Part shown: positions 1-7,278 of the stretch, piece after piece
Position numbering within the stretch: the first letter of the stretch is position 1
Layout of the letters: each line of letters begins with the position of its first letter
Source of the DNA: Desulfobacter curvatus DSM 3379
Lineage (GTDB): Bacteria > Desulfobacterota > Desulfobacteria > Desulfobacterales > Desulfobacteraceae
Assembly (NCBI RefSeq): GCF_000373985.1
Contig: NZ_KB892910.1
Span: 1-11,596 of the forward strand
DNA: 11,596 nt
Direction: 5' to 3'
Position numbers and translations under genes: made by a program
Notes under the pieces: model-generated
Databases searched by the model: none
What the model saw: the letters and a program-made list of their open reading frames with translations, nothing else
Told to the model about the DNA's origin: nothing

Positions 1-276
1 ATTTGATACCTTCAATTTGTAACGGTAATAAAAGTGTTGTGGAACAAAAAGCCATACAACCAATGGAACGCTATTCCCTTTTTTGAGGGGAGTGTTTCAT
101 ATAAAGAGAAAATCAGCAGATACTACTTAAGAACTGTTTCGTTAAAATGTCATATGCGGCAACTGCTTCATAGAACTCCATAACCTCAGATTCAAGAACT
201 CGGTTTGACTGAAACATAACCCCAAAAGCCTTTATATCATGATAGAGTTAGCGGCAAAGATTATAACTCATAGTAC
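1..276. other. Downstream flank of pilQ, no convincing gene
   Basis: This stretch lies beyond the pilQ stop codon and has no open frame of useful length on either strand. On the minus strand a short frame begins with ATG at 271, stops after seven codons at 248-250, and then stays open to a TGA at 113-115. The second part can start at an ATG at 217 and would give a 34-residue peptide with an acidic amphipathic stretch (EVMEFYEAVAAYDIL). No clear Shine-Dalgarno sequence precedes either ATG, and I recognise no family. It could be a decayed gene end or chance. No strong intrinsic terminator for the pil operon is visible here; the only candidate is a 4-bp stem around 84-98. Confidence 0.4.
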
Positions 277-2586
277 TTATTGCACCATATGCCGTTTCTG
301 TTCAAGCTGGACAATTGAAGGGGTCAGGAAAATAAGCAGTTCATTTCGATCGTCAGACTTGGATTTTGATCCGAAAAGGTAACCTAACCCCGGAATGCCG
401 GCCAAAAAAGGAACACCATCACTGTCCTGGCTCTGGGTCGTCTTGACCACCCCGCCAATAACAACCGTATCGTTATTATTGACCAGAAGCTCTGTCTCCG
501 CCTCATTTGTTGCCAGGGTCGGGACACCATCGGAACTGATACTGGCAACGTCATTTTTGGTCAACCGAACGGTCATGGAAATTCTGTTGTCCGGCGTAAC
601 ATGGGGCGTTACTTCCAGCAACAAGTCAATGTCTTTATATGCCACAGAAGATCCGCCTGAATCGTCACGCTCCAGATAGGCATACTCCTGCCCCTGCTTG
701 ATCATTGCCTTTTTGTTGTCCAGGGTCAAAATTCTTGGGGAGGATACGATCCTGACATCTCCCTGTTCCTCGGAGGCCTCAAGCTGGGCATTCAGTGCAC
801 TGACGGACGACCCGAACAGACCGAAAAAAGAGAAATCACCGGAAATTCCCACGTTAGGTCCGGCCCCGTTAACAGACACAGAGTAATCATCCACAAAACC
901 CGATGTCACACCAGGATCATTGGACAGATTCCAGTTAATCCCGAAACTTCTGGAAAATTCCTTGGTGACTTCAACCACCTTGGCCTCAATCATGATCTGG
1001 GGCGTCACCTTATCCAGGCGGTAAATCAGCTCATTAGCCTGGGTAATTTTGGCCTGGGTATCGGTAATGATCAGCATATTTGTACGGGTGTCCACTGAAA
1101 TCTTGCCCCGCTCCGGCGTTAAAATCTGGGATACATGGGGTTCAATATCAGCCTTTGCATCTGAATAATTGACAGGGATATATTCGGTGAGAAGGGGTTC
1201 CAAGGCCTTTTTCTGGTCTTCGGATTTCTGCCGGGCAGCAATGGCTTCCTGTCGTTCGTTTTCCTCCCGGGCAAGGGTTGCCGTGGTGGCAATGCGGATA
1301 ACATTACCCTCCATTTTTTTCCCAAGGCCGTTCATTTTTAAAACAAGATCAAGGAGTTGATCCCAGGGAACCGGATCTTGAAGACTCAATGTCACTTTAC
1401 CTTCCACATCTTTATCAATGGCAAAGTTCACGCCCCCCACGCTTTTCAATATTCTGAAAACATTCTTAATATCTGTTTCATAAAAATCCAGTTTAATTTT
1501 TTCGCCGATGTACCGGACCGAGGCAGGATTTAACAAAGGATCCAGGGAAGTTCCATTCTCTTGGGCCGTTGAATTCACAAAATCCGGTTCTTCAAGTCCC
1601 GGTCCCGCATTGCGCTTTTGCCCGGCGTTCAGACTCACTTTGGCCTTGCCAAATTCAGGCGGAGAGACAGTAGAAGCTTCGAAGGTCATATGAATACCCT
1701 TGGTGGTTTGAACCACCTGGAACGGCACCTTTTCCCTGATCTTGATATCTACCAGCGTATCATTGGGATTTGCAGGATTTGGCCGGGGCATGACCTGTTC
1801 CACGGCAGAATTGAAATACCGGGTCATAAGGGGCCGCTGATGGTATAAGGGCACCATTGTATTATACAATATCAGCCCCAGGGAATCATTGCGGTCCTGA
1901 ATTGTTTCGTAGCGAACCGGATGATCCGTTAGAATATGAATATCAGACTGACCAAGATCATTGTTATCAAATTCAATATGGGTCAGATGTGCCGTTGTTG
2001 GAGGGATGGGAACATCTTCGGGCAGCACCCCAGACGCTTCCAATATCTGTGCAGGTTCATCTGTAATAGTGTCTGCCCCAGCCGCCTGTGTAAAAGAGTT
2101 TCGACTGCCCTTGAGAATAATTCCCAAACGGCCCGGTTTTTCCGCCACAATGTACGGCAGATCTGCTTTAAGCAGAATATCGACCTTAACGGTCGTCTGG
2201 GCCTCGTCAATAAACCCCACCTTTATACCGCTGACACGGGGATCGGAAAAGGGTCCGGCATCCACACCGGGGGCAAGACGGACATTGGACAGATAAACGC
2301 TCACGGCAAAGGGGAAAGCCTGCTTAATGGACGTATAATCATCCAACCCCGGGGAACCTTGTATCCATACTTCAAACGCATCTGCACCCGGGTTGACCCA
2401 TATTTTATCAATTATACTGGGTAACTCTGAATCGTCCTGAGCAGTCGGGCTTTTTTGCACCTTGGTTGCACTTGCCGGTGCTGCGTTTTTTTGAGTTACG
2501 CACCCTGCCGTAAAGGAAAGCAGCAAAACCGACATGATAAGACCTGTCCCATAATGTCTGACAGCAGATCGATAATTAACCATCAT
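277..2586 (-). CDS. pilQ: Type IV pilus secretin PilQ
   Basis: PilQ forms the multimeric outer-membrane channel through which the type IV pilus leaves the cell. Domains in order: a hydrophobic export signal ending in FTAGC (Cys29), two AMIN-type beta domains (about 58-158 and 202-303) that in this family bind peptidoglycan, a secretin/TonB short N-terminal domain (about 359-430), a charged helical linker, an N1 domain (about 466-530), and the C-terminal secretin barrel with the hallmark GIPGLGYLFG near 729-738. The length (769 aa) suits PilQ with two AMIN domains. The frame is open up to 2628, but I chose ATG 2586: it lies one base after the pilP stop, has GGGGAATAAG before it, and leads straight into the signal peptide. 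It is the last gene of pilMNOPQ and is probably translationally coupled to pilP. The Cys at the end of the signal resembles a lipobox, although position -3 is Thr. Confidence 0.95.
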   Translation of the reverse strand: MMVNYRSAVRHYGTGLIMSVLLLSFTAGCVTQKNAAPASATKVQKSPTAQDDSELPSIIDKIWVNPGADAFEVWIQGSPGLDDYTSIKQAFPFAVSVYLSNVRLAPGVDAGPFSDPRVSGIKVGFIDEAQTTVKVDILLKADLPYIVAEKPGRLGIILKGSRNSFTQAAGADTITDEPAQILEASGVLPEDVPIPPTTAHLTHIEFDNNDLGQSDIHILTDHPVRYETIQDRNDSLGLILYNTMVPLYHQRPLMTRYFNSAVEQVMPRPNPANPNDTLVDIKIREKVPFQVVQTTKGIHMTFEASTVSPPEFGKAKVSLNAGQKRNAGPGLEEPDFVNSTAQENGTSLDPLLNPASVRYIGEKIKLDFYETDIKNVFRILKSVGGVNFAIDKDVEGKVTLSLQDPVPWDQLLDLVLKMNGLGKKMEGNVIRIATTATLAREENERQEAIAARQKSEDQKKALEPLLTEYIPVNYSDAKADIEPHVSQILTPERGKISVDTRTNMLIITDTQAKITQANELIYRLDKVTPQIMIEAKVVEVTKEFSRSFGINWNLSNDPGVTSGFVDDYSVSVNGAGPNVGISGDFSFFGLFGSSVSALNAQLEASEEQGDVRIVSSPRILTLDNKKAMIKQGQEYAYLERDDSGGSSVAYKDIDLLLEVTPHVTPDNRISMTVRLTKNDVASISSDGVPTLATNEAETELLVNNNDTVVIGGVVKTTQSQDSDGVPFLAGIPGLGYLFGSKSKSDDRNELLIFLTPSIVQLEQKRHMVQ

Positions 2587-2587
2587 C

Positions 2588-3265
2588 TTATTCCCCATCC
2601 TCACTTTTATGAAATTTAATCTCCTCATACCGCTTACGTTGTTTCCCTTGATAATCTTTTACGGTTTCTTCAATTTTGATTCCTTGCCTGGTTATGGACG
2701 TCACCCTCCCGCCATTCGGCCCGATATACGTACCAATGGAGACCTCATACCCTTTACCGGTAGTTTCCTCCACCATGGCAATGGTCCGGCCCTGCATTTC
2801 AACAACCGCCACCAGCTTAACCTGGCTTAATTCCAATTTTTCCAAAGGCGTCAATGTTCTCTTGGGTTTTGAATCTCCAGATGAACCAGACCCTTCATAC
2901 GCAGTCTTTTCAGCAATCAAAGGAACAAACGGATCCACCCGCCCCTTGCTGTTATATTTTTCCATGGGAGTGGAAATACCGGCTTTTCGTAAGTCGGCTG
3001 CAGCATTACTGTCGTCCCCGACTTGCTTGTCATTAACTGAATTCTGCGGTGATTTCAAATCAGATCCCAATACCTGTTTCTTCCCATTATCCCCTGTAAC
3101 ATTCATTTGCGTTGCAGGCGGATTTGATTTGGAAATAGGTTTGGAAATCACTTGGGGCGGCTTTGTCAAGTTTGGAATTTGGGCTTGGTCCTCATTACAG
3201 GCGGAGACGAACAATAACGAAGTGCCCAAGCCGACCACACAACATATTTTAATTAATTTTTCCAT
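2588..3265 (-). CDS. pilP: Type IV pilus assembly lipoprotein PilP
   Basis: PilP is an inner-membrane lipoprotein that links the PilN/PilO dimer to the periplasmic domains of PilQ. The 225-aa product starts with a short basic and hydrophobic signal ending in the lipobox VSAC (Cys23). A Pro/Ser/Asn-rich, presumably disordered linker follows to about residue 90. The folded C-terminal part holds the PilP signature GRVDPFVPL and a beta-rich domain (LSQVKLVAVVEMQG, KGYEVSIGTYIGPNGG). The frame extends upstream to 3343, but that would overlap the end of pilO and bury the signal peptide. ATG 3265 has AAGGG eight bases upstream and gives a standard lipoprotein start. Thirteen bases separate it from the pilO stop. 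Confidence 0.93.
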   Translation of the reverse strand: MEKLIKICCVVGLGTSLLFVSACNEDQAQIPNLTKPPQVISKPISKSNPPATQMNVTGDNGKKQVLGSDLKSPQNSVNDKQVGDDSNAAADLRKAGISTPMEKYNSKGRVDPFVPLIAEKTAYEGSGSSGDSKPKRTLTPLEKLELSQVKLVAVVEMQGRTIAMVEETTGKGYEVSIGTYIGPNGGRVTSITRQGIKIEETVKDYQGKQRKRYEEIKFHKSEDGE

Positions 3266-3278
3266 ATCCGACACCCTT

Positions 3279-3950
3279 CTACCCCTTTTTGTGTCTCTTC
3301 CTGCCTTTCCTGCCAGTCTTTCCATCTTCTTTGGGTTCAACAAACATGTAAGTAACGGCCACGCATTTCATCTGAATTTTATTTCTGTCGGCCGTATCTT
3401 TTCCTGACATCCGGTTCATATTAATAGTTGAGATATTGACAATACGATTGAGTCCGGCAACCCGGTAAAAAAACTCGGCCATCTGATGGTAACGGCCGGC
3501 AACCGTCATGGACAATGGGATTTCTATGTAGGACGATTTCTCCACCATGTTCTGGGGCGCAAATAATTGGATCTCAAGCCCGGCATCCCTTCCTGCCTTG
3601 GATATTTCATCCAGCAAAGAAGGCAGTTCCCTCTTATCAGGAAGAGCCGTCATGGCAATATTGAATTGTTCCCTGGCTTGGGCCATTTGGGCTTCCACCT
3701 TTTCAAGGGCGGCGGCCTTGATCTTATACGTTGACAAAAGATTTTTCTGAGTTTCCAAATCCTGCCTGACTGCCGTAAGGGTATCAAGCTTTGGTCCAAG
3801 CAAGAGAAAATAAAACCCGGCAATAATTACACCCAACGTGCCCAGACAGATAAGCAGACGCTGAACTTTGGTCAATGCGCCTATTTTTTCAAATAGGGCA
3901 TCCACCTTTCCACTTTTTTTCACATTGCTGTCTTTTTTTTCCCCGGCCAT
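3279..3950 (-). CDS. pilO: Type IV pilus inner-membrane alignment protein PilO
   Basis: PilO pairs with PilN in the inner-membrane platform and contacts PilP. The 223-aa protein has a short basic cytoplasmic N-terminus, one membrane segment (about 31-52), a coiled-coil stretch (about 55-97), and a periplasmic ferredoxin-like domain with the family pattern LPSLLDEISKAGRDAGLEI and later IPLSMTVAGRYHQMAEFFYRV. The C-terminus is very basic (GRKGRKRHKKG), a lineage extension not needed for the fold. The ATG shares one base with the pilN stop (TAATG), so translation is probably coupled. An AAAGGGA ribosome site lies eight bases upstream, inside the end of pilN. Confidence 0.94.
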   Translation of the reverse strand: MAGEKKDSNVKKSGKVDALFEKIGALTKVQRLLICLGTLGVIIAGFYFLLLGPKLDTLTAVRQDLETQKNLLSTYKIKAAALEKVEAQMAQAREQFNIAMTALPDKRELPSLLDEISKAGRDAGLEIQLFAPQNMVEKSSYIEIPLSMTVAGRYHQMAEFFYRVAGLNRIVNISTINMNRMSGKDTADRNKIQMKCVAVTYMFVEPKEDGKTGRKGRKRHKKG

Positions 3951-4540
3951 TATTTTTTCCCTTTTTTGGACTTTTCATCCTTAGCAGTTTGTTCGGGCAC
4001 TATCTTTTTGCAGGCTATATCGAACTCCTTTAACCGAATATTGTCGTAAAATGCCTTTGTCTGTGACCGCTTTAAATCTACAGCCCTAAACATCTGAGAA
4101 TTTTCAAGCTCTCTCATGAATGCTGCAATGGTTGGGTTATCAAAGGCAACCCCTTTTAAGGAAACGGTTTGGGCATCTGCCGAAACACTGGACAGCCACA
4201 TTTTTGTTTTTACAAGCGTATCTGACAACTTTTCTAATAAAATCTGCTGCTCATTCTTTCTTTCTTTCAGGTTCTCAACAATTGCCAGCTTATTTTCCAA
4301 AATCGCCAAATCTTTTTTAATCCGGGAAACCGTATCCGCCTTCTTCTTATATTTAAGGCTTTCGTCCCTTATCTGGGCGACCTCATTTTGTGTTTGACTA
4401 ATTTCATTGTTCAGCGCAAAAAACACCCAACCCAGTGCCAAAATAATAAAAATAACGGAAAGGCAGAATACGGATACCTGGCGGCGGATATTCTCCTTTT
4501 TCCTGGCGAGCCTGAACGGCAACAGATTGATTCGTATCAT
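3950..4540 (-). CDS. pilN: Type IV pilus inner-membrane protein PilN
   Basis: PilN anchors cytoplasmic PilM to the membrane platform. Its N-terminus MIRINLLPF is the conserved peptide that docks in the PilM groove. One membrane segment (about 22-43) follows, then a long coiled coil (about 45-110) and a small periplasmic alpha/beta domain (WLSSVSADAQTVSLKGVAFD onward). Its length of 196 aa is normal. The start overlaps the pilM stop by four bases (ATGA), with GGTGA seven bases upstream inside pilM. The tail is Lys-rich, as in PilO. Confidence 0.95.
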   Translation of the reverse strand: MIRINLLPFRLARKKENIRRQVSVFCLSVIFIILALGWVFFALNNEISQTQNEVAQIRDESLKYKKKADTVSRIKKDLAILENKLAIVENLKERKNEQQILLEKLSDTLVKTKMWLSSVSADAQTVSLKGVAFDNPTIAAFMRELENSQMFRAVDLKRSQTKAFYDNIRLKEFDIACKKIVPEQTAKDEKSKKGKK

Positions 4541-5589
4541 TTGTCATTCACCCGTCTCATGGCAAGCCCCAGTGCAATGGGGGCCAGAAGCTGGTACGCT
4601 TCCAGTTCGCCAAGTTCTTTTGAATCGCTGATCAGTCCGGCAAAGGGATTGATCCTTGATACCTCTGCCTTCAGCTCTTTAGTCAATTTTTCAGCCAGCT
4701 GGTCTATGAAACCGCCCCCGCCGCAGACAACAATATTTTCCACCCCGGCATTTCCGGGGCTGGACTCAAAGGTATAAACCACGTCACAGATATCTGAACA
4801 CCAGTTGCCGACAACCATTTCATACAGCTCTTCCAACGCCTGTTCAGATTCCGGATGGTCGATCTCGCCCATAATGATCTGCAATGCCTTTTCCCGGTTA
4901 ACCTCAAGTCGTTCACCGACAACAGCGACAAGCTGCTCGCATCCATTGGTCAGATCCCGCATCATCATGGAATTGTTGTTCTGAAGTATATTCACACTTG
5001 TTTTGGAGGCCCCCACATCAAGCAACAGGGTTATACGCTCATGATCAACATCAGGAAGATTTTCATAAACATTTTGAAGTGCAAACGCATCCACGTCAAT
5101 GATAACGGGATTAAGGCCCGCCATATGGATCAACTCAACATATTCATCCACCAGGTCCTGTCTTACCGCAACAAGAAGCACATTCATCTGTTCCGAAGAG
5201 TACTCGCTATCACCCAGGATCTGATAATCGATATTGACATCATCTATATCGTAAGGAATATATTGCTCGGCCTCAGCCCGGATATTTCTATGCAACTCTT
5301 CATCGGGCACCTTTGACGTGCTGATGGTTTTGATTACCACGGAATGGCCGCCGGTTGACAGCGCCACATTTTTTTCCTTAATCTTCTGCGACTGAAATAG
5401 GGAACGAATAATTTCAGACAATCCCTCCATATCGACAATCCGGCCTTCCTGAATCATGCCTTCGGGGACCTTTGCGATACCAAATTTATGAAGTTTCCTG
5501 CCTTTGTTGGTCGTTTTCAGTTCGGCCACTTTGACGAAAGCAGCCCCAATGTCCAGGCCTACAAGGTGATCTTTTTTTCCGAATATCAT
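4537..5589 (-). CDS. pilM: Type IV pilus actin-like ATPase PilM
   Basis: PilM is a cytoplasmic FtsA/actin-like protein that binds the PilN N-terminal peptide and links the platform to the pilus motors. The 350-aa product shows the actin-fold phosphate loops VGLDIG (about 10-15) and LLLDVGASKTSVNIL, plus the adenosine motif VVCGGGGFIDQL near the C-terminus. The frame also allows an ATG at 5595. I prefer ATG 5589, because AGGA sits nine bases before it (only three before the other) and because PilM proteins usually begin MxFGKK. It is the first gene of pilMNOPQ, so the operon promoter should lie in the divergent gap 5590-5785. Confidence 0.94.
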   Translation of the reverse strand: MIFGKKDHLVGLDIGAAFVKVAELKTTNKGRKLHKFGIAKVPEGMIQEGRIVDMEGLSEIIRSLFQSQKIKEKNVALSTGGHSVVIKTISTSKVPDEELHRNIRAEAEQYIPYDIDDVNIDYQILGDSEYSSEQMNVLLVAVRQDLVDEYVELIHMAGLNPVIIDVDAFALQNVYENLPDVDHERITLLLDVGASKTSVNILQNNNSMMMRDLTNGCEQLVAVVGERLEVNREKALQIIMGEIDHPESEQALEELYEMVVGNWCSDICDVVYTFESSPGNAGVENIVVCGGGGFIDQLAEKLTKELKAEVSRINPFAGLISDSKELGELEAYQLLAPIALGLAMRRVNDK

Positions 5590-5654
5590 ACGCATCTATC
5601 CTAAATTGCGGCTGTCGCAAAGGGGTTGAACTTTAAGAATGCAAATAATAATTA

Positions 5655-5683
5655 TTGATATCCTACATTAATATAACTATATA
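5655..5683 (+). promoter_or_regulatory. Candidate sigma-70 promoter for the kinase-regulator operon
   Basis: TTGATA at 5655-5660 and TATATA at 5678-5683 are separated by 17 bases, the ideal spacing. Transcription would start near 5690 and leave a leader of about 95 bases before the kinase ATG. The region is very AT-rich, so chance matches are likely. An imperfect Fur/PerR-like dyad (AATAAT-A-ATTATT, 5644-5656) touches the -35 box. I could not find an equally good promoter for pilM on the other strand. Confidence 0.35.
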
Positions 5684-5721
5684 TTTGATACGAAATGGGC
5701 GTAAAGTCAAGCAGAATCAAA

Positions 5722-5741
5722 CTATTTAACTGGTTGAATAG
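5722..5741. promoter_or_regulatory. 20-bp imperfect dyad, possible regulator site
   Basis: CTATTTAAC-TG-GTTGAATAG pairs at 8 of 9 positions across its axis. It contains TTTAA-N4-TTGAA, one base away from the TTCAA-N4-TTGAA centre shared by the two perfect dyads behind the response-regulator gene. It lies 45 bases upstream of the kinase start in the divergent gap. It may be a weaker binding site of the same regulator; this is inference from similarity and position. Confidence 0.35.
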
Positions 5742-5785
5742 CAAATAAAAAAAGTATTTGTCAAATAAAACTCCCCAAAGAAAAC

Positions 5786-7261
5786 ATGAATTTTTCCCAT
5801 AACAATAGAGATAAAAAACAAATTAACGTGAAAAAAAAGCAACAAAAAGAGCCCGATAATTCCGGCACCCGACCTTTTGTTCTTGTCAAAGCCTTTACTG
5901 TTTCAAGCCTTGTTGTCATGCTGACGGCAACCATTGTTATTGCAGCGTTGAATGCCCACTGGGTAAGAAAAATACTGCTTGAAAAAAGTAAAGAATATAA
6001 CCGGCTTCTAGTGGAAAACCTGAATCACCAAATATTTTTAAGATTTGTATGGCCTGTGGTTTTCAAACAAGGAGAGATAAAGTTACGGGAACCCGGCCAG
6101 TATAAACTTCTTGACACGGTTGTTAAAACCACCCTGCACAGTTTCCATGTGGAAATGGTCAATATATACGCAACGGACAATGTAATTGCCTACAGCCTGG
6201 ATAAAGCCCGGATCGGCAAAAAAAATGCCGGGGGGGTCCATTATGAAAAAGCCATGAAAAAGGAGGTAACCTCCAAGCTTATTCAGCAGGGCAACTGGAT
6301 GGAATTGACATTCTGGTTCCCCAAAGAGACAAAAATCGTCACCTTTGCTCCTTTAATGCAGGAAGTCCAACTCACTCGGGAAAAAGACAGGATGGTAATC
6401 GGCGTCATTGAAATTATCAGGGATGTATCGGACGATTATCAGCAGGTATTTAAACTCCAGGGATTGATTGTCGTCAGTTGTGCCACCATCATGGGCATTC
6501 TTTTTCTCATTCTCAGGTTTGTGGTAAAACATGGAGAAAATATTATTGAGCGCAGGGCTGAAGAACGGCTTAAACTGGAAGAAAAACTCCGTCAGACAGA
6601 GCATCTGTCCGCAATCGGAGAAATGACGGCCGGCGTATCACACGAAATTCGCAACCCCTTAGGTATTATAAAAAGCTCTGCGCAGCTGATGAAAAAAAAG
6701 ATGGCCAAGTTAGACCCATCCAGCAGTATTCCGGAAATCATTGTTGAAGAATCCACCCGTTTAGACCGCATCATCACAGATTTCCTTGATTTTGCAAAAC
6801 CTAAAATCGCAGATTTAAGGCCCTGCTGTCTGGAAGATATCATAGAAAAAAACATCGCTTTTTTATCGTCTTCAGATGAACTTGAAGATATCAAAATCAT
6901 CCGGGAATACCAGGACAACCCTCCGGACATTCTTGGAGATCCTGCCATGCTCTATCAGGCCTTTTTAAATATTTTCCTAAATGCATTTCAGGCCATGGAT
7001 CAAAAGAATGGGCGCATCACCATTGCCACATGGTACGAGCCCGGGTTCGTCCATGCAGGTTTTACAGATACAGGTCCGGGCATTGACGAAGAGATTCTGA
7101 AAAAAATTTGGACGCCCTTTTTTACCACCAAGGAGATGGGAACCGGTTTAGGTCTTGGTATCATTAAAAACATCATTCAGGCGCACCAGGGGGAGATCAA
7201 CATAACCAATGCCGAACCCTGCGGGACCAGGGTGGAGATACGCCTGCCCGCAGCGCCGTAA
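5786..7261 (+). CDS. Membrane sensor histidine kinase, NtrB/ZraS type
   Basis: This is the sensor kinase of a two-component system. It should autophosphorylate on His286 and pass the phosphate to the downstream regulator. After a basic cytoplasmic N-terminus come membrane segment 1 (about 34-56), a periplasmic sensor region (about 57-225) of unrecognised ligand, membrane segment 2 (about 226-247), a short coiled linker, the HisKA dimerisation helix with VSHEIRNPLG, and a HATPase domain. The HATPase shows the N-box NIFLNAFQAM, DTGPG (Asp428), FFTTKEMGTGLGLG (glycines 452-458) and the usual C-terminal strand. No PAS domain is evident. The family commonly partners NtrC-like regulators, as the next gene confirms. 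It differs from PilS, which has several N-terminal membrane helices. The start lacks a good Shine-Dalgarno sequence; ATG 5786 is kept because later starts would fall inside the first membrane segment. Confidence 0.92.
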   Translation: MNFSHNNRDKKQINVKKKQQKEPDNSGTRPFVLVKAFTVSSLVVMLTATIVIAALNAHWVRKILLEKSKEYNRLLVENLNHQIFLRFVWPVVFKQGEIKLREPGQYKLLDTVVKTTLHSFHVEMVNIYATDNVIAYSLDKARIGKKNAGGVHYEKAMKKEVTSKLIQQGNWMELTFWFPKETKIVTFAPLMQEVQLTREKDRMVIGVIEIIRDVSDDYQQVFKLQGLIVVSCATIMGILFLILRFVVKHGENIIERRAEERLKLEEKLRQTEHLSAIGEMTAGVSHEIRNPLGIIKSSAQLMKKKMAKLDPSSSIPEIIVEESTRLDRIITDFLDFAKPKIADLRPCCLEDIIEKNIAFLSSSDELEDIKIIREYQDNPPDILGDPAMLYQAFLNIFLNAFQAMDQKNGRITIATWYEPGFVHAGFTDTGPGIDEEILKKIWTPFFTTKEMGTGLGLGIIKNIIQAHQGEINITNAEPCGTRVEIRLPAAP

Positions 7262-7278
7262 AATATCCGGGAGTTCTA

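Noticed and set aside
1936..2424. 162-codon plus-strand frame inside pilQ
   Set aside because: It is antisense to the conserved AMIN domains of pilQ, and its translation shows no domain or plausible start.
2676..3407. 243-codon plus-strand frame over pilP/pilO
   Set aside because: It is a mirror frame of two well-supported pil genes; the translation has no recognisable family or ribosome site.
5643..5657. Fur/PerR box in the divergent region (AATAAT-A-ATTATT)
   Set aside because: The outer positions do not match either consensus and the tract is nearly pure A/T, so it is weak evidence on its own.
5731..5742. Second sigma-54 promoter (TGG...GC) upstream of the kinase
   Set aside because: GG and GC are separated by only seven bases in place of ten, so it cannot be a -24/-12 promoter.
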